This document shows positions 55,615 through 64,000 of a stretch of DNA of 64,000 bases, piece after piece. Within the stretch, counting starts at the first letter, position 1. Each line of letters starts with the position of its first letter. Location of the stretch: NCBI RefSeq assembly GCF_014306105.1, contig NZ_JACRVF010000003.1:522711-586710 (forward strand), written 5' to 3'. The stretch comes from Pontibacter cellulosilyticus (GTDB lineage: Bacteria > Bacteroidota > Bacteroidia > Cytophagales > Hymenobacteraceae). A program made the position numbers and the translations under genes. A model generated the notes under the pieces. It searched no databases, had not been told where the DNA came from, and saw only the letters and a program-made list of their open reading frames with translations.

Positions 55615-56250
55615 ATGAAAGTTACCTGCCTTACCTTTAACCAATTTCAGGAAAACACTTACCTGCTGCACGACGACACAAAAGAGTGCGTGGTGGTAGA
55701 CCCAGGTTGCTATGACAAACACGAACAGGAAGAACTGAAAAAGTATATCGCAGACAATGACCTGAAAGTGGTGCGCCTGCTGAATACCCATTGCCACATA
55801 GACCATGTGCTGGGCAACAAGTTTGTAGCCGATACCTATAACGTAGAACTGGAAATACACCCCGAAGACGAGCAAACGTTGCGCTCGGTGCCAGCCTATG
55901 CACCAGTTTACGGTTTCCCGATGTATGCAGAGCAACTGCCTGCCAAGTATTTAAAAGAAGGAGACACGGTTAAATTCGGTAGCACCGAACTGGATGTGAT
56001 CTTTGCGCCTGGCCACGCGCCTGGCCATGTAGTGTTCTACAACAAAGAAGAGAAGAAGGTAATTGGCGGCGATGTATTGTTCCAGGGAAGTATAGGCAGA
56101 ACAGATTTACCCGGCGGCGATTTCGATACGCTTATCCAAAGTATAAAGACAAAGCTTTTCACGCTGCCCGACGATGTAACAGTTTACCCGGGTCACGGGC
56201 CTGAGACCACCATCGGCTACGAAAAAAAGTATAACCCATTTCTGCGGTAG
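55615..56250 (+). CDS. Metallo-beta-lactamase-fold hydrolase (glyoxalase II-like)
   Basis: A 211-residue cytoplasmic protein. Zinc motif NTHCHIDHVLG (THxHxDH), further ligands in FAPGHAPGHV, GGDVLFQGSIGRTDLPGGD and VYPGHGPETTIGYE. This matches the short glyoxalase II-like MBL group (YcbL type). The likely reaction is thioester or related hydrolysis; the substrate is uncertain. It is divergent from the FAD oxidoreductase and 21 bp upstream of pssA. Confidence 0.92.
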   Translation: MKVTCLTFNQFQENTYLLHDDTKECVVVDPGCYDKHEQEELKKYIADNDLKVVRLLNTHCHIDHVLGNKFVADTYNVELEIHPEDEQTLRSVPAYAPVYGFPMYAEQLPAKYLKEGDTVKFGSTELDVIFAPGHAPGHVVFYNKEEKKVIGGDVLFQGSIGRTDLPGGDFDTLIQSIKTKLFTLPDDVTVYPGHGPETTIGYEKKYNPFLR

Positions 56251-56271
56251 TATACTTGCCGCCAACAGCAC

Positions 56272-56982
56272 ATGAAAAAACATATACCAAACGCCATCAC
56301 CTGCCTTAACCTTTTCTCGGGCTGCCTGGCTTTATACTTTGCTTTTCAGAACCAGCTCGTGTATACAGCCTACTTAGTAGGCATTGCAGCTGTGTTCGAT
56401 TTCCTAGATGGAATGATAGCACGAGTATTGGGAGCGTACTCCGAAATTGGCAAGCAACTAGACTCCCTGGCAGACATGGTTTCGTTTGGCGTGGTGCCCG
56501 GTACAGTTATGTTTATGCTGCTGCAGCGCACCGGCGAAAGCTTTCTTGGCTTCCCGATAGAGACAGTGGCTTTTTTCGGATTCCTGATAACCATCTTTTC
56601 GGCCCTGCGCCTGGCCAAGTTTAACATCGATACCCGCCAGACCACTTCATTTATCGGTCTGCCAACGCCAGCCAACACTATTTTTGTATCCTCGCTGCCG
56701 CTCATACTTGAGCATGGCGATTTAATGCACTATGCAGTTATACTTAACCCATGGGTGTTGGTAACCCTTACCATACTGCTGTCTTACCTGCTGGTGGCAG
56801 AGTTACCGCTTTTTGCTTTAAAGTTTAAGAACCTTACCTGGCAGGATAACTCAGTCCGGTATATCTTCCTTATTCTGTCTGTTATCCTGGTGGTGCTGCT
56901 TCAGTTTGCAGCCATACCACTAATCATTGTATTGTACATACTTCTGTCTGTTGTAAAAAAGGCTTCGCACTCATCAAACTGA
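56272..56982 (+). CDS. pssA: CDP-diacylglycerol-serine O-phosphatidyltransferase
   Basis: A 236-residue inner-membrane enzyme making phosphatidylserine, the precursor of phosphatidylethanolamine. The CDP-alcohol phosphatidyltransferase motif DG-x2-AR-x8-G-x3-D-x3-D is complete in LDGMIARVLGAYSEIGKQLD and the following SLADMVSFG. The N-terminus PNAITCLNLFSGCLALYFAF is typical of PssA, and about seven hydrophobic segments follow. It follows the MBL hydrolase gene closely. Confidence 0.93.
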   Translation: MKKHIPNAITCLNLFSGCLALYFAFQNQLVYTAYLVGIAAVFDFLDGMIARVLGAYSEIGKQLDSLADMVSFGVVPGTVMFMLLQRTGESFLGFPIETVAFFGFLITIFSALRLAKFNIDTRQTTSFIGLPTPANTIFVSSLPLILEHGDLMHYAVILNPWVLVTLTILLSYLLVAELPLFALKFKNLTWQDNSVRYIFLILSVILVVLLQFAAIPLIIVLYILLSVVKKASHSSN

Positions 56983-57075
56983 TGTTGTGCTTTGTCCGAA
57001 ACTGCTGGTTAAGTATAACCAGCCTGTATTGCTAAAACAGCTGCAAAATCCTGCTGAAATACAATATATTACCCG

Positions 57076-57083
57076 TAATTTTG
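57076..57083 (+). promoter_or_regulatory. Candidate porU promoter -7 element
   Basis: TAATTTTG matches TAnnTTTG and is 68 bases before the porU ATG. No good TTTG box is present at the standard upstream distance. Confidence 0.4.
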
Positions 57084-57151
57084 TTACTTTGCAAAGGGGT
57101 GCTTTGGAGTTAAGCCAAGGCCTCCTGCTTTAACACTATTACGGTTAAATA

Positions 57152-60100
57152 ATGAGGCAATTTCGACTCGTTTTCATTAGCACGTTTTTCCTGCTTTCGA
57201 GCTTCTTTACCCATCGTATCAATGCCCAGCAAAGTATAAGAATAAACTGGCAGGGCTACGAAACTGTGCTTCCTGTTGATAACCTGTCTGATAAAGTACC
57301 GACTTTTGATGGTGCTACCCTAGATCCCGCTGAGCGCCTACCCTACTACCGTTTTCGTTTACAGCAGCACATCGAGAATTTTTCACTTACCGATGCAGTA
57401 TACCAGCCTTTCACGGCAGCAGAACAGAAGCTGTTTGGCAAGTATAAATTTGCGGCCTCCCCTGAGGTACATGTAGTAAACAGCACCGAGAATAAAACCC
57501 CTGTAGCTGTGGTAACAGTACTGCCTATCCGGCGAAACCCGCAGACAAACCAACTCGAAAAGCTGACATCCTTTAGTTACAAGTATACTTCGGCATCGAT
57601 AAAAGCGGCTAATGCCCGCGCTGGCGCAACAAGTTATACCAGCAATTCTGTGTTAAGCAGTGGCAACTGGTACAAACTGGCTGTTACATCGTCTGGGGTT
57701 TACAAAATAGACAAAGGCCTGCTACAAACGCTTGGCATAAATACACAAGGCCTTGATCCTAAAACAATTCAGCTTTATGGCAATGGCGGCGGTATGCTGC
57801 CGCAACCAAATAATATTACCCGTCCTGATGACCTAGTTGAAAACCCGGTAATGGTGATCGGAGAGGCAGATGGCCGTTTTGACGATAATGATTACGTGCT
57901 TTTTTATGGGCAAGGCCCACATACTTGGGAATATGACGCTACACAAAAGCAGTTTAAGCATAATTTTAACGTTTACTCTGATACAGCTTTCTATTTCCTG
58001 AGAGTGGGCTCGGCACAAGGCAAGCGCATCAGCAGCCGTGCACAGGCAACAGGAGCAACACAAACCATCACCAGCTATAACGAACGTCACTTCCATGAGC
58101 GCGACCTGAAGAACATGGTGTTCTCAGGTCGGGAATGGTACGGAGAAGAATTCAGCTCCTTTGTTACATCGCACAACATCAGTTTGCCTATTTCTGATAT
58201 TGTAGGTGGCTCCGATGTAAAACTTACGGCCTTCCTAATGGCAAATTCACCAGTAGAAAGTGCTTTCACAATTAAAGTCAATAACCAGACAATAGGAACT
58301 CAGCCTATCGCTTCGCGTGGCACATACAGTTATCATCCTCAAGGCACTAATAGTATAAAAACCTATACTATAAGCCAGCAAGCATTAGGCTCCCCTACTG
58401 CCCTTGAAACTAACCTGGCCTTCGGTACTGGGGGCAGCTCCACCTCGCTTGGTTATCTGAACTACCTGCTGCTAAACTATGAGCGGCAGCTAAGGCTAAA
58501 AGGAGACCAAACCAGCTTCAGGTCTGTGGCAAGTATGGCCGCGCCAGTAAGCACCTTCAGAATTACCGGGGCACCGGCTGGTGCAATGGTGTGGGATGTT
58601 ACAAACCCGCTGGCACCTGTGCTACAGCAAACTGACGCCGGCACCGATATCAGCTTTAGCACTGCTACCGCTACCCTTCGTGAGTTTGTAGTGCTGCAAA
58701 GCAATATCAGCAATAAACCCATAGCAGCCGGAAAAGTAAATAACCAGAACCTGCATGCGCAGAACCTAGACGGAAACCTGGATTTTGTTATCATCTCTAA
58801 CCCACGCTTTTTACAGGAGGCTAACCGGCTGGCAGAGCATAGGCGCAAGCACAGTGGCATGCAAGTACTTGTAACTACCACTACACAGGTTTTTAACGAG
58901 TTCTCTTCTGGTGCACAGGATGTAACAGCCATACGCGACTTTATGCGCATGCTGTACAAGCGAAGCAATAAAAGTGGCCATGACCATATGTACCTGCTGC
59001 TATTAGGCGATGCCTCTTACGACTACAAGAACCGCCTCAGCAACAACACCAACTTTGTTCCTATCTATGAGTCAAGGCAATCGTTACACCCGATCACCAG
59101 TTACTCCTCTGAAGATTATTATGGCTTTTTAGATGACGAAGAAGGCGAATGGATAGAGTCTACTATCGGCGATCACCTGCTGGACGTTGGCATTGGCAGG
59201 CTACCTGCAAAATCAGTAGCTGAGGCCTCTACTATGGTTAGTAAGGTTATCAATTACGACAGCCCCTCTCATTTTGGCAAGTGGAAGAGCCGCGTAACTT
59301 TACTGGCCGATGACGGTGATTACAACGAGCACCAGAACGATGCGGAGTTTTTGGCTGATTTTCTGAAGAGCAACGCCATCAACTACAACCCTAATAAAGT
59401 ATACATAGATCTTTACCGGCAAGTGTATGAGGCAAACGGGCAGTCGGCACCGGATGCAGTTGCTGCGCTTAATAAAGCTATTGAGCAGGGCTCGTTAATC
59501 ACTAACTACACTGGCCACGGAAATGAGGTGAGTCTTGCGTCTGAGCAGTTGATTACCATACCTCGTATAAACAGCTGGACAAACAAAGACAGGCTTACCT
59601 TCCTATTAACGGCCACCTGTGAATTCGGCCGCTACGACGACCCAACGGTTGTATCGGGGGCAGAAACAGCTTTGCTTCATCCAAACGGTGGAGCTGTAGG
59701 GTTAATTACAACTACGCGCCCTGTTTACTCGAATGGCAACCGCGTGCTCAACCGTAACTTCTTTAAAAGCTTTTTTACACCTGCAACTGGTGCTAAAACA
59801 CGCTTAGGCGATCTGGTTTTAAACACCAAGAATAACAGCATTACCGACAACATTAGCGGATCCAAGGGGGTTAACAATCGTAACTTCTCCCTACTAGCCG
59901 ACCCATCACAGCAATTGGCCTCTACTGCTCTTAACACGGAGATTACACACATCAACAATAAGGCAGTAGCCTCAGATACCCTCAGCGCTCTTGGGAAGAT
60001 TAATCTTAAAGGACAGGTGCGTACAGGTGCAGGTAGTGTTGCTTCTAATTTTAATGGTGAGGTACAGGTAACTGTTTATGAGAAGCCGGTTACACTTAAA

Positions 60101-61003
60101 ACTTTTGGCGATGATGGTTCTCCATCTGTTCCTGTAAGCGTAAGAGAAAACGTGATTTATGATGGCAAGGCGACTATAAAGAATGGCTTATTCGATTTAA
60201 GCTTTGTTGTGCCTAAAGATATTGCCTATAATTATGGGCAGGGCAAAATCTCGCTCTATGCCAGCAACCAGCTACAGGATGCATTAGGAGCCAACCAGTC
60301 TGTAGTGGTGGGCGGTACGGCTAAAAACGTTCAGGCGGACAACACAGCGCCAACCCTGCAGCTCTTTATGAACGATGAATCCTTTGTATTTGGAGGCACT
60401 ACAAACAAAGATGCCGTGCTTTTGGCAAAACTTTTTGATGAGAACGGTATTAATACAGCAGGATTAGGAATCGGGCACGAAATAACGGCCATACTTGATG
60501 AGCAACGGGACAATCTGCTTGTACTAAATGATTACTATACTTCTGAGCCGGATAGTTACCAGGCTGGGCGCGTAAAGTATACTTTCAAAGATTTGGAACC
60601 AGGGCCTCATTCGCTTAGAATTAAAGCTTGGGACACACATAACAACGCGGCAGAAGAATACATAGAGTTTATTGTATCTAATGATAGCAAAATTGCGTTA
60701 GAGCATGTGCTGAATCATCCAAACCCGTTCTCTACCAAAACAACATTTCATTTTGATCATAACAGAGCCGGCGACAACCTGGAAATTCAGATTCAGATTT
60801 ACACCATTTCAGGTAAGTTAGTAAAGACATTAGAGACAACAAGTTATGCAAGTAAAGCACATTTGGCAGAATTAACGTGGGATGGCAAAGATGAATACAA
60901 TGATGTGCTGGCTAAAGGCGTTTATATTTATAAAGTAAACGTAAGGTCGCAGCAGGATGGCTCTAAAACCTCCAAGTTTGAAAAGCTTGTAATTTTAAAT
61001 TAA
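57152..61003 (+). CDS. porU: T9SS sortase PorU (gingipain-like C25 protease)
   Basis: A 1283-residue secreted protein (signal peptide near STFFLLSSFFTHRINAQ). The C25 peptidase domain lies in the middle: catalytic His near residue 789 in NYTGHGNEVSLASEQL, and catalytic Cys near 823 in LTATCEFGRYDDP. The end has the sorting-domain-like fold VLNHPNPFSTKTTFHFDH, then ISGKLVKTLE, then AKGVYIYKVNV. PorU removes the C-terminal sorting domain of cargo at the cell surface and attaches the cargo to lipopolysaccharide. The gene is directly upstream of porV, the conserved arrangement. Length is typical. Confidence 0.95.
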   Translation: MRQFRLVFISTFFLLSSFFTHRINAQQSIRINWQGYETVLPVDNLSDKVPTFDGATLDPAERLPYYRFRLQQHIENFSLTDAVYQPFTAAEQKLFGKYKFAASPEVHVVNSTENKTPVAVVTVLPIRRNPQTNQLEKLTSFSYKYTSASIKAANARAGATSYTSNSVLSSGNWYKLAVTSSGVYKIDKGLLQTLGINTQGLDPKTIQLYGNGGGMLPQPNNITRPDDLVENPVMVIGEADGRFDDNDYVLFYGQGPHTWEYDATQKQFKHNFNVYSDTAFYFLRVGSAQGKRISSRAQATGATQTITSYNERHFHERDLKNMVFSGREWYGEEFSSFVTSHNISLPISDIVGGSDVKLTAFLMANSPVESAFTIKVNNQTIGTQPIASRGTYSYHPQGTNSIKTYTISQQALGSPTALETNLAFGTGGSSTSLGYLNYLLLNYERQLRLKGDQTSFRSVASMAAPVSTFRITGAPAGAMVWDVTNPLAPVLQQTDAGTDISFSTATATLREFVVLQSNISNKPIAAGKVNNQNLHAQNLDGNLDFVIISNPRFLQEANRLAEHRRKHSGMQVLVTTTTQVFNEFSSGAQDVTAIRDFMRMLYKRSNKSGHDHMYLLLLGDASYDYKNRLSNNTNFVPIYESRQSLHPITSYSSEDYYGFLDDEEGEWIESTIGDHLLDVGIGRLPAKSVAEASTMVSKVINYDSPSHFGKWKSRVTLLADDGDYNEHQNDAEFLADFLKSNAINYNPNKVYIDLYRQVYEANGQSAPDAVAALNKAIEQGSLITNYTGHGNEVSLASEQLITIPRINSWTNKDRLTFLLTATCEFGRYDDPTVVSGAETALLHPNGGAVGLITTTRPVYSNGNRVLNRNFFKSFFTPATGAKTRLGDLVLNTKNNSITDNISGSKGVNNRNFSLLADPSQQLASTALNTEITHINNKAVASDTLSALGKINLKGQVRTGAGSVASNFNGEVQVTVYEKPVTLKTFGDDGSPSVPVSVRENVIYDGKATIKNGLFDLSFVVPKDIAYNYGQGKISLYASNQLQDALGANQSVVVGGTAKNVQADNTAPTLQLFMNDESFVFGGTTNKDAVLLAKLFDENGINTAGLGIGHEITAILDEQRDNLLVLNDYYTSEPDSYQAGRVKYTFKDLEPGPHSLRIKAWDTHNNAAEEYIEFIVSNDSKIALEHVLNHPNPFSTKTTFHFDHNRAGDNLEIQIQIYTISGKLVKTLETTSYASKAHLAELTWDGKDEYNDVLAKGVYIYKVNVRSQQDGSKTSKFEKLVILN

Positions 61004-61021
61004 AATCTAACTCAATATTTC

Positions 61022-61029
61022 TATATTTG
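61022..61029 (+). promoter_or_regulatory. Candidate porV promoter -7 element
   Basis: TATATTTG matches TAnnTTTG in the 51-bp porU-porV gap, 26 bases before the porV ATG. The upstream box is not clear. It could allow porV expression above that of porU. Confidence 0.45.
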
Positions 61030-61054
61030 GTATAGTGTTATCAACAAACAACCT

Positions 61055-62170
61055 ATGTATAAAAGAAGTACTTTAATAAAAGCTATTGCTTTCGTGTTAG
61101 CGTTTGCATCAGCTCCGTTTGCCTTCGCACAATCTACGGTAGGTAGCAATGCAGTAACCACGGCAGTTCCTATCCTAACTGTAGCCCCTGATGCACGCTC
61201 TGCTGCTCTCGGCGATGCAGGTGTGGCACTAAGTCCGGATGCCAACGCGCCATTCTGGAACCCAGCCAAACTCGGCTTTGTGCAGAACGACCTGAGTGTT
61301 AGCTTTTCTTACTCTCCATGGCTGCGCAACATCGTTGATGATATGTCGCTTAGTTATTTGTCAGGTTACAAAAAATTGAGCGAAACATCTGCGCTCTCTG
61401 TTTCTCTTTTATACTTCGATCTGGGTGAGATTCAATTTATAGATGAGCAACGCAATCCTATCCAAGATTATAATCCAAAAGAATACACAGTTTCGGTTGC
61501 TTACGGACAGGCGCTTAGCGAAAACTTTAGCTTGGGTATAGGTGCTCGTTTCATTCACTCTAACCTGGCCGGCAATGTAAATGTTGGTGGTTCTACTCAG
61601 TCTTTTGAATCAGAACCGGGCAACACCGCTGCAGTAGATGTGGGTGTATACTATAATAAAGATTTGGGTCAGAAAATTAATTTAGCTCTGGCTGGTAATA
61701 TATCTAACATTGGTGGTAAGATCTCTTATACTACTAAAGACGAGAAAGACTTTTTGCCAACTAACCTAAAACTAGGCACAGCGGTTACTTACAACCTGGA
61801 TGCTTATAATAAACTTACATTAGCGGTAGATGCAAATAAACTTTTAGTACCATCTCCAGGAGCAGATAGTACGCAAACAGTACTAAGCGGTATATTTACC
61901 TCGTTTGGTGATGCGGAAGGCGGTTTCAGCGAGGAGCTACAAGAGGTTAATATCTCTACCGGTGTAGAATACTGGTACAACGACCTATTTGCCGCAAGAG
62001 CTGGTTACTTCTATGAGCACCCTGAAAAAGGAGGCAGAAAGTACTTCTCACTAGGTTTAGGACTGCGTTACCAGAAATTTGGTATCGATGCTGCTTACCT
62101 GATTCCTAATGATCAGAATAACCCACTGGCACAAACCCTACGATTCAGCATTGCGTTGAACCTAGAATAA
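61055..62170 (+). CDS. porV: T9SS outer-membrane shuttle protein PorV (LptO)
   Basis: A 371-residue outer-membrane barrel of the FadL-like group, with a signal peptide (FASAPFAFAQ). Family features: TAVPILTVAPDARSAALGDA and GVALSPDANAPFWNPAKLGF near the start, and RAGYFYEHPEKGGRKYFSLG near the end, with a final strand TLRFSIALNLE. PorV receives cargo from SprA and delivers it to PorU. Adjacent to porU. Confidence 0.95.
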   Translation: MYKRSTLIKAIAFVLAFASAPFAFAQSTVGSNAVTTAVPILTVAPDARSAALGDAGVALSPDANAPFWNPAKLGFVQNDLSVSFSYSPWLRNIVDDMSLSYLSGYKKLSETSALSVSLLYFDLGEIQFIDEQRNPIQDYNPKEYTVSVAYGQALSENFSLGIGARFIHSNLAGNVNVGGSTQSFESEPGNTAAVDVGVYYNKDLGQKINLALAGNISNIGGKISYTTKDEKDFLPTNLKLGTAVTYNLDAYNKLTLAVDANKLLVPSPGADSTQTVLSGIFTSFGDAEGGFSEELQEVNISTGVEYWYNDLFAARAGYFYEHPEKGGRKYFSLGLGLRYQKFGIDAAYLIPNDQNNPLAQTLRFSIALNLE

Positions 62171-62188
62171 CTGAACGACAAGATAATA

Positions 62189-63484
62189 ATGCTTGATAGA
62201 ACAAAAGCTCCAGAAATACACGAAATAGATGCGGTAACACTCCAAATTGCTGAAGTAACTAATTTAGACAATGGAGTACGTCTGCATAGCATCATAAGCG
62301 AAACCCAGCCTGTCATCAGGCTGGATTTTGTTTTTAAAGCCGGTAAGTGGTACGAAGAAGAAAATGGCGTATCCGACTTAAGCTCTAAAATGCTACTGGA
62401 GGGCACAACTAACTTAACAGCTAAGCAAATTGCTGAAAAGGTAGCATTTTATGGTGCTTCATTAGATATTAATCATGGCTATGACAGAACAGAAATTACG
62501 CTTTACTGCCTGGCTAAATATATAGGTGAGTTATTACCTATAGTTATCGATGTACTAGAAAATCCATCTTTCCCTGAAAGCGAATTTGACCTATTAAAAC
62601 AACGCTCTCAGCAAAACCTAAAAGTACAAAGGCAAAAGAACAGCTACTTGGCAACCCATGCTTTCACAAAGCAAATATATGGCAACAGCCATCCTTATAT
62701 CTTTGGATATGATGAACAAGATCTCGATAAAGTAGACCTCACTAAAGCTAAGGAGTTTTATAAGAAAAATTTCATTTCACAGGAGCTAGAAGTGTTTGCT
62801 TGTGGTGCAGTTGATAAAGTTATGCATCAGCAGCTCACATCACTTATAAACAAGCTTAAACTGAACAGAGCTAACTCTGGTGTAGCGGGCTCAGAAGGCA
62901 TCAATAGAGAAAAGGTGGCATTACCTGTTAAAAATGAGCTGGTAGAGATGCCTGAAAGTTTACAGTCCTCTATTCGAATCGGTAAGCAGTTCCCAATGAT
63001 GACAAGCAACGACTATCAGAAGCTGCTAGTGATGAATGAGATATTTGGAGGTTACTTTGGCTCCAGACTCATGAAAAACATTAGAGAGGATAAGGGCTAT
63101 ACTTATGGCATCTACTCTGCCATTTCTCCTAAGGAGCATGATACACTTTTCTTTATAGGAACAGATGTTAAAAGCTCAGTTACTGAAGATACTATCAATG
63201 AGGTTATGAAAGAGATTTCACTGCTTCAGAACGAACTAGTACCAGAAGAGGAATTAGAGACGGTAAAGAATTACATGCTAGGCAAATTCCTAAATGACAT
63301 AGCTACCATTTTCGAGCAAGCTGACAGGTATAAAAGAATTGTTCTGAATAATCTTCCGCAGAACTTCTACAACAGTTACGTAGCCACAGTTAGGAATATA
63401 ACTACAGAAGAAATTCAGCAACTGGCTCAACAATACTTACAGGAAAAAGACTTACATATTGTAGTAGCAGGAAAGTATAGCTAA
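62189..63484 (+). CDS. M16-family peptidase homologue lacking the zinc motif
   Basis: A 431-residue protein with the two-domain M16 fold: GVRLHSIISETQPVIRLDFV, then KMLLEGTTNLTAKQIAEKVA, then FIGTDVKSSVTEDTINEVMK. The active-site HxxEH, expected at residues 63-67, reads D-L-S-S-K, so no zinc can be bound there. It resembles the non-catalytic partner of two-chain M16 proteases; the active partner is not in the window. No signal peptide is seen, so it is probably cytoplasmic. It starts 18 bp after porV, so it is likely in the porU-porV transcript. Confidence 0.88.
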   Translation: MLDRTKAPEIHEIDAVTLQIAEVTNLDNGVRLHSIISETQPVIRLDFVFKAGKWYEEENGVSDLSSKMLLEGTTNLTAKQIAEKVAFYGASLDINHGYDRTEITLYCLAKYIGELLPIVIDVLENPSFPESEFDLLKQRSQQNLKVQRQKNSYLATHAFTKQIYGNSHPYIFGYDEQDLDKVDLTKAKEFYKKNFISQELEVFACGAVDKVMHQQLTSLINKLKLNRANSGVAGSEGINREKVALPVKNELVEMPESLQSSIRIGKQFPMMTSNDYQKLLVMNEIFGGYFGSRLMKNIREDKGYTYGIYSAISPKEHDTLFFIGTDVKSSVTEDTINEVMKEISLLQNELVPEEELETVKNYMLGKFLNDIATIFEQADRYKRIVLNNLPQNFYNSYVATVRNITTEEIQQLAQQYLQEKDLHIVVAGKYS

Positions 63485-63497
63485 TAAAGCAACACGA

Positions 63498-63544
63498 CCT
63501 ATAAATGAAAAGAGCCCAACAAGTGGGCTCTTTTCATTTATAGG
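63498..63544 (+). terminator. Perfect 21-bp terminator of the porUV-M16 operon
   Basis: 63498-63518 pairs without mismatch with 63524-63544 around a 5-base loop; core AGAGCCCA / TGGGCTCT with A/T tracts outside, so it works in both directions. Confidence 0.88.
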
Positions 63545-63880
63545 CTACCTAGAATTAGGGAAAACATATCTTAAAAATTTATGAAGATACAACTTTAGAA
63601 TCATTGCACAATAGCTTTTATTCATAACAAGATCTATCAAGCTAGTATAAAAGATAAGTAAGACTAAATAGAGGATGTATACTACCACACTATTACCAGA
63701 GAATAAAATGCGGTTTTACTTTTTGCACTATATCTAAGAAGCTGCTTATTGCTGTTACGAATGTGTGAGCAGTCAAATTATCTTTCCACTCATTTAATTA
63801 AACCTCTCCTTACTTTGTCTTCAAAACGCATCAGTCCCGGCTCTTGTAGCGGGTTGCGTTAGGGTGGGGTGAATGAAAAA
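63545..63880. other. Spacer between the porUV operon and the rRNA operon
   Basis: About 330 bp, AT-rich, no ORF of note and no tRNA fold that I can recognise. The end carries a six-T tract on the minus strand belonging to the rRNA terminator. Confidence 0.5.
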
Positions 63881-63910
63881 AGGGGCAGCGGGATTTCTCC
63901 TGCTGCCCCT
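63881..63910 (-). terminator. rRNA operon terminator
   Basis: AGGGGCAGCGGGA (63881-63893) pairs with 63898-63910 (13 bp, one G-T pair), loop TTTC, followed on the minus strand by TTTTTTCATTC. It begins about 7 bases after the 5S rRNA 3' end. Confidence 0.9.
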
Positions 63911-63916
63911 CCTGTT

Positions 63917-64000
63917 GGGGTTGGCGGCCACCTACTCTCCCGGGTGTGACCCCAGTACCATCGGCGCGTCCGGGCTTAACTTCTCTGTTCGGGATGGGAA
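63917..64000 (-). rRNA. rrf: 5S ribosomal RNA, 3' part (gene continues past the window)
   Basis: The minus strand reads TTCCCATCCCGAACAGAGAA, then GTTAAGCCCGGACGCGCCGA, then TGGTACTGGGGTCACACCCG and GGAGAGTAGG. These are the universally conserved middle and 3' parts of bacterial 5S rRNA. The 3' end is estimated at CCGCCAACCCC; the exact base needs the 5' strand, which is outside the window. It marks the end of an rRNA operon read into this window. Confidence 0.95.

Noticed and set aside
63545..63880. tRNA genes next to the 5S rRNA
   Set aside because: No T-loop TTCGA-type motif or cloverleaf pairing could be found on either strand.

Overview
The window is a chromosomal segment of a Bacteroidota bacterium, most likely a cytophagale close to Pontibacter/Hymenobacter. 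That placement is inferred from gene content and style: type IX secretion genes (sprA, porU, porV), a subtilase with a C-terminal sorting domain, promoters of the TTTG-N18-20-TAnnTTTG kind, A-rich leaders instead of strong Shine-Dalgarno sites, and several TTG starts. No 16S gene is present to settle the genus. I see no phage, insertion sequence, CRISPR array or tRNA gene.

Layout. 1-8 kb (mostly minus strand): the start of a class I aldolase, two tandem secreted amidohydrolases (one with lost metal ligands), a plus-strand lipoprotein, an M28 peptidase overlapping cysS, and a membrane-anchored EEP-family hydrolase. 8.1-13.2 kb: the rimP-nusA-infB translation/transcription operon with its own promoter, a leader hairpin and a strong terminator. 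13.2-15.1 kb (minus): a basic secreted protein, a DUF3078 outer-membrane protein and mscL. 15.3-23.1 kb (plus): enoyl-CoA hydratase, a flippase, dut, a sugar nucleotidyltransferase, a TPR protein, a DUF4292 lipoprotein and an EnvC-like factor, a run centred on the cell envelope. An AT-rich 0.88-kb gap follows, then two tandem tatA-like genes, gatA and a LysM lytic transglycosylase. 27.6-38.5 kb: maeB-ruvA-sprA-gcvH-vanZ-like.

38.5-46 kb holds secreted proteolysis genes: an M28 peptidase, a T9SS-sorted subtilase, and three tandem M57-type (HEIGH) metalloprotease lipoproteins. The first two M57 copies are identical over about 890 bp except for one 88-bp patch with about 41% mismatches. 46.4-56 kb: yicC, a SulP transporter, a TSUP permease, a serine hydrolase, a very large outer-membrane protein, an FAD oxidoreductase, an MBL hydrolase and pssA. 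57-63.5 kb: porU, porV and an M16 homologue without the zinc motif. The window ends in the 3' part of a 5S rRNA gene on the minus strand.

Three themes recur. (1) Type IX secretion: SprA is the translocon, PorU the sortase, PorV the shuttle, and the subtilase a probable cargo. (2) Several proteins keep an enzyme fold but have lost catalytic residues (amidohydrolase, EnvC-like LytM, M16, MA-like peptidase domain). (3) The heptamer AAGTATA/TATACTT is strikingly over-represented in genes and spacers on both strands and is built into several terminators.
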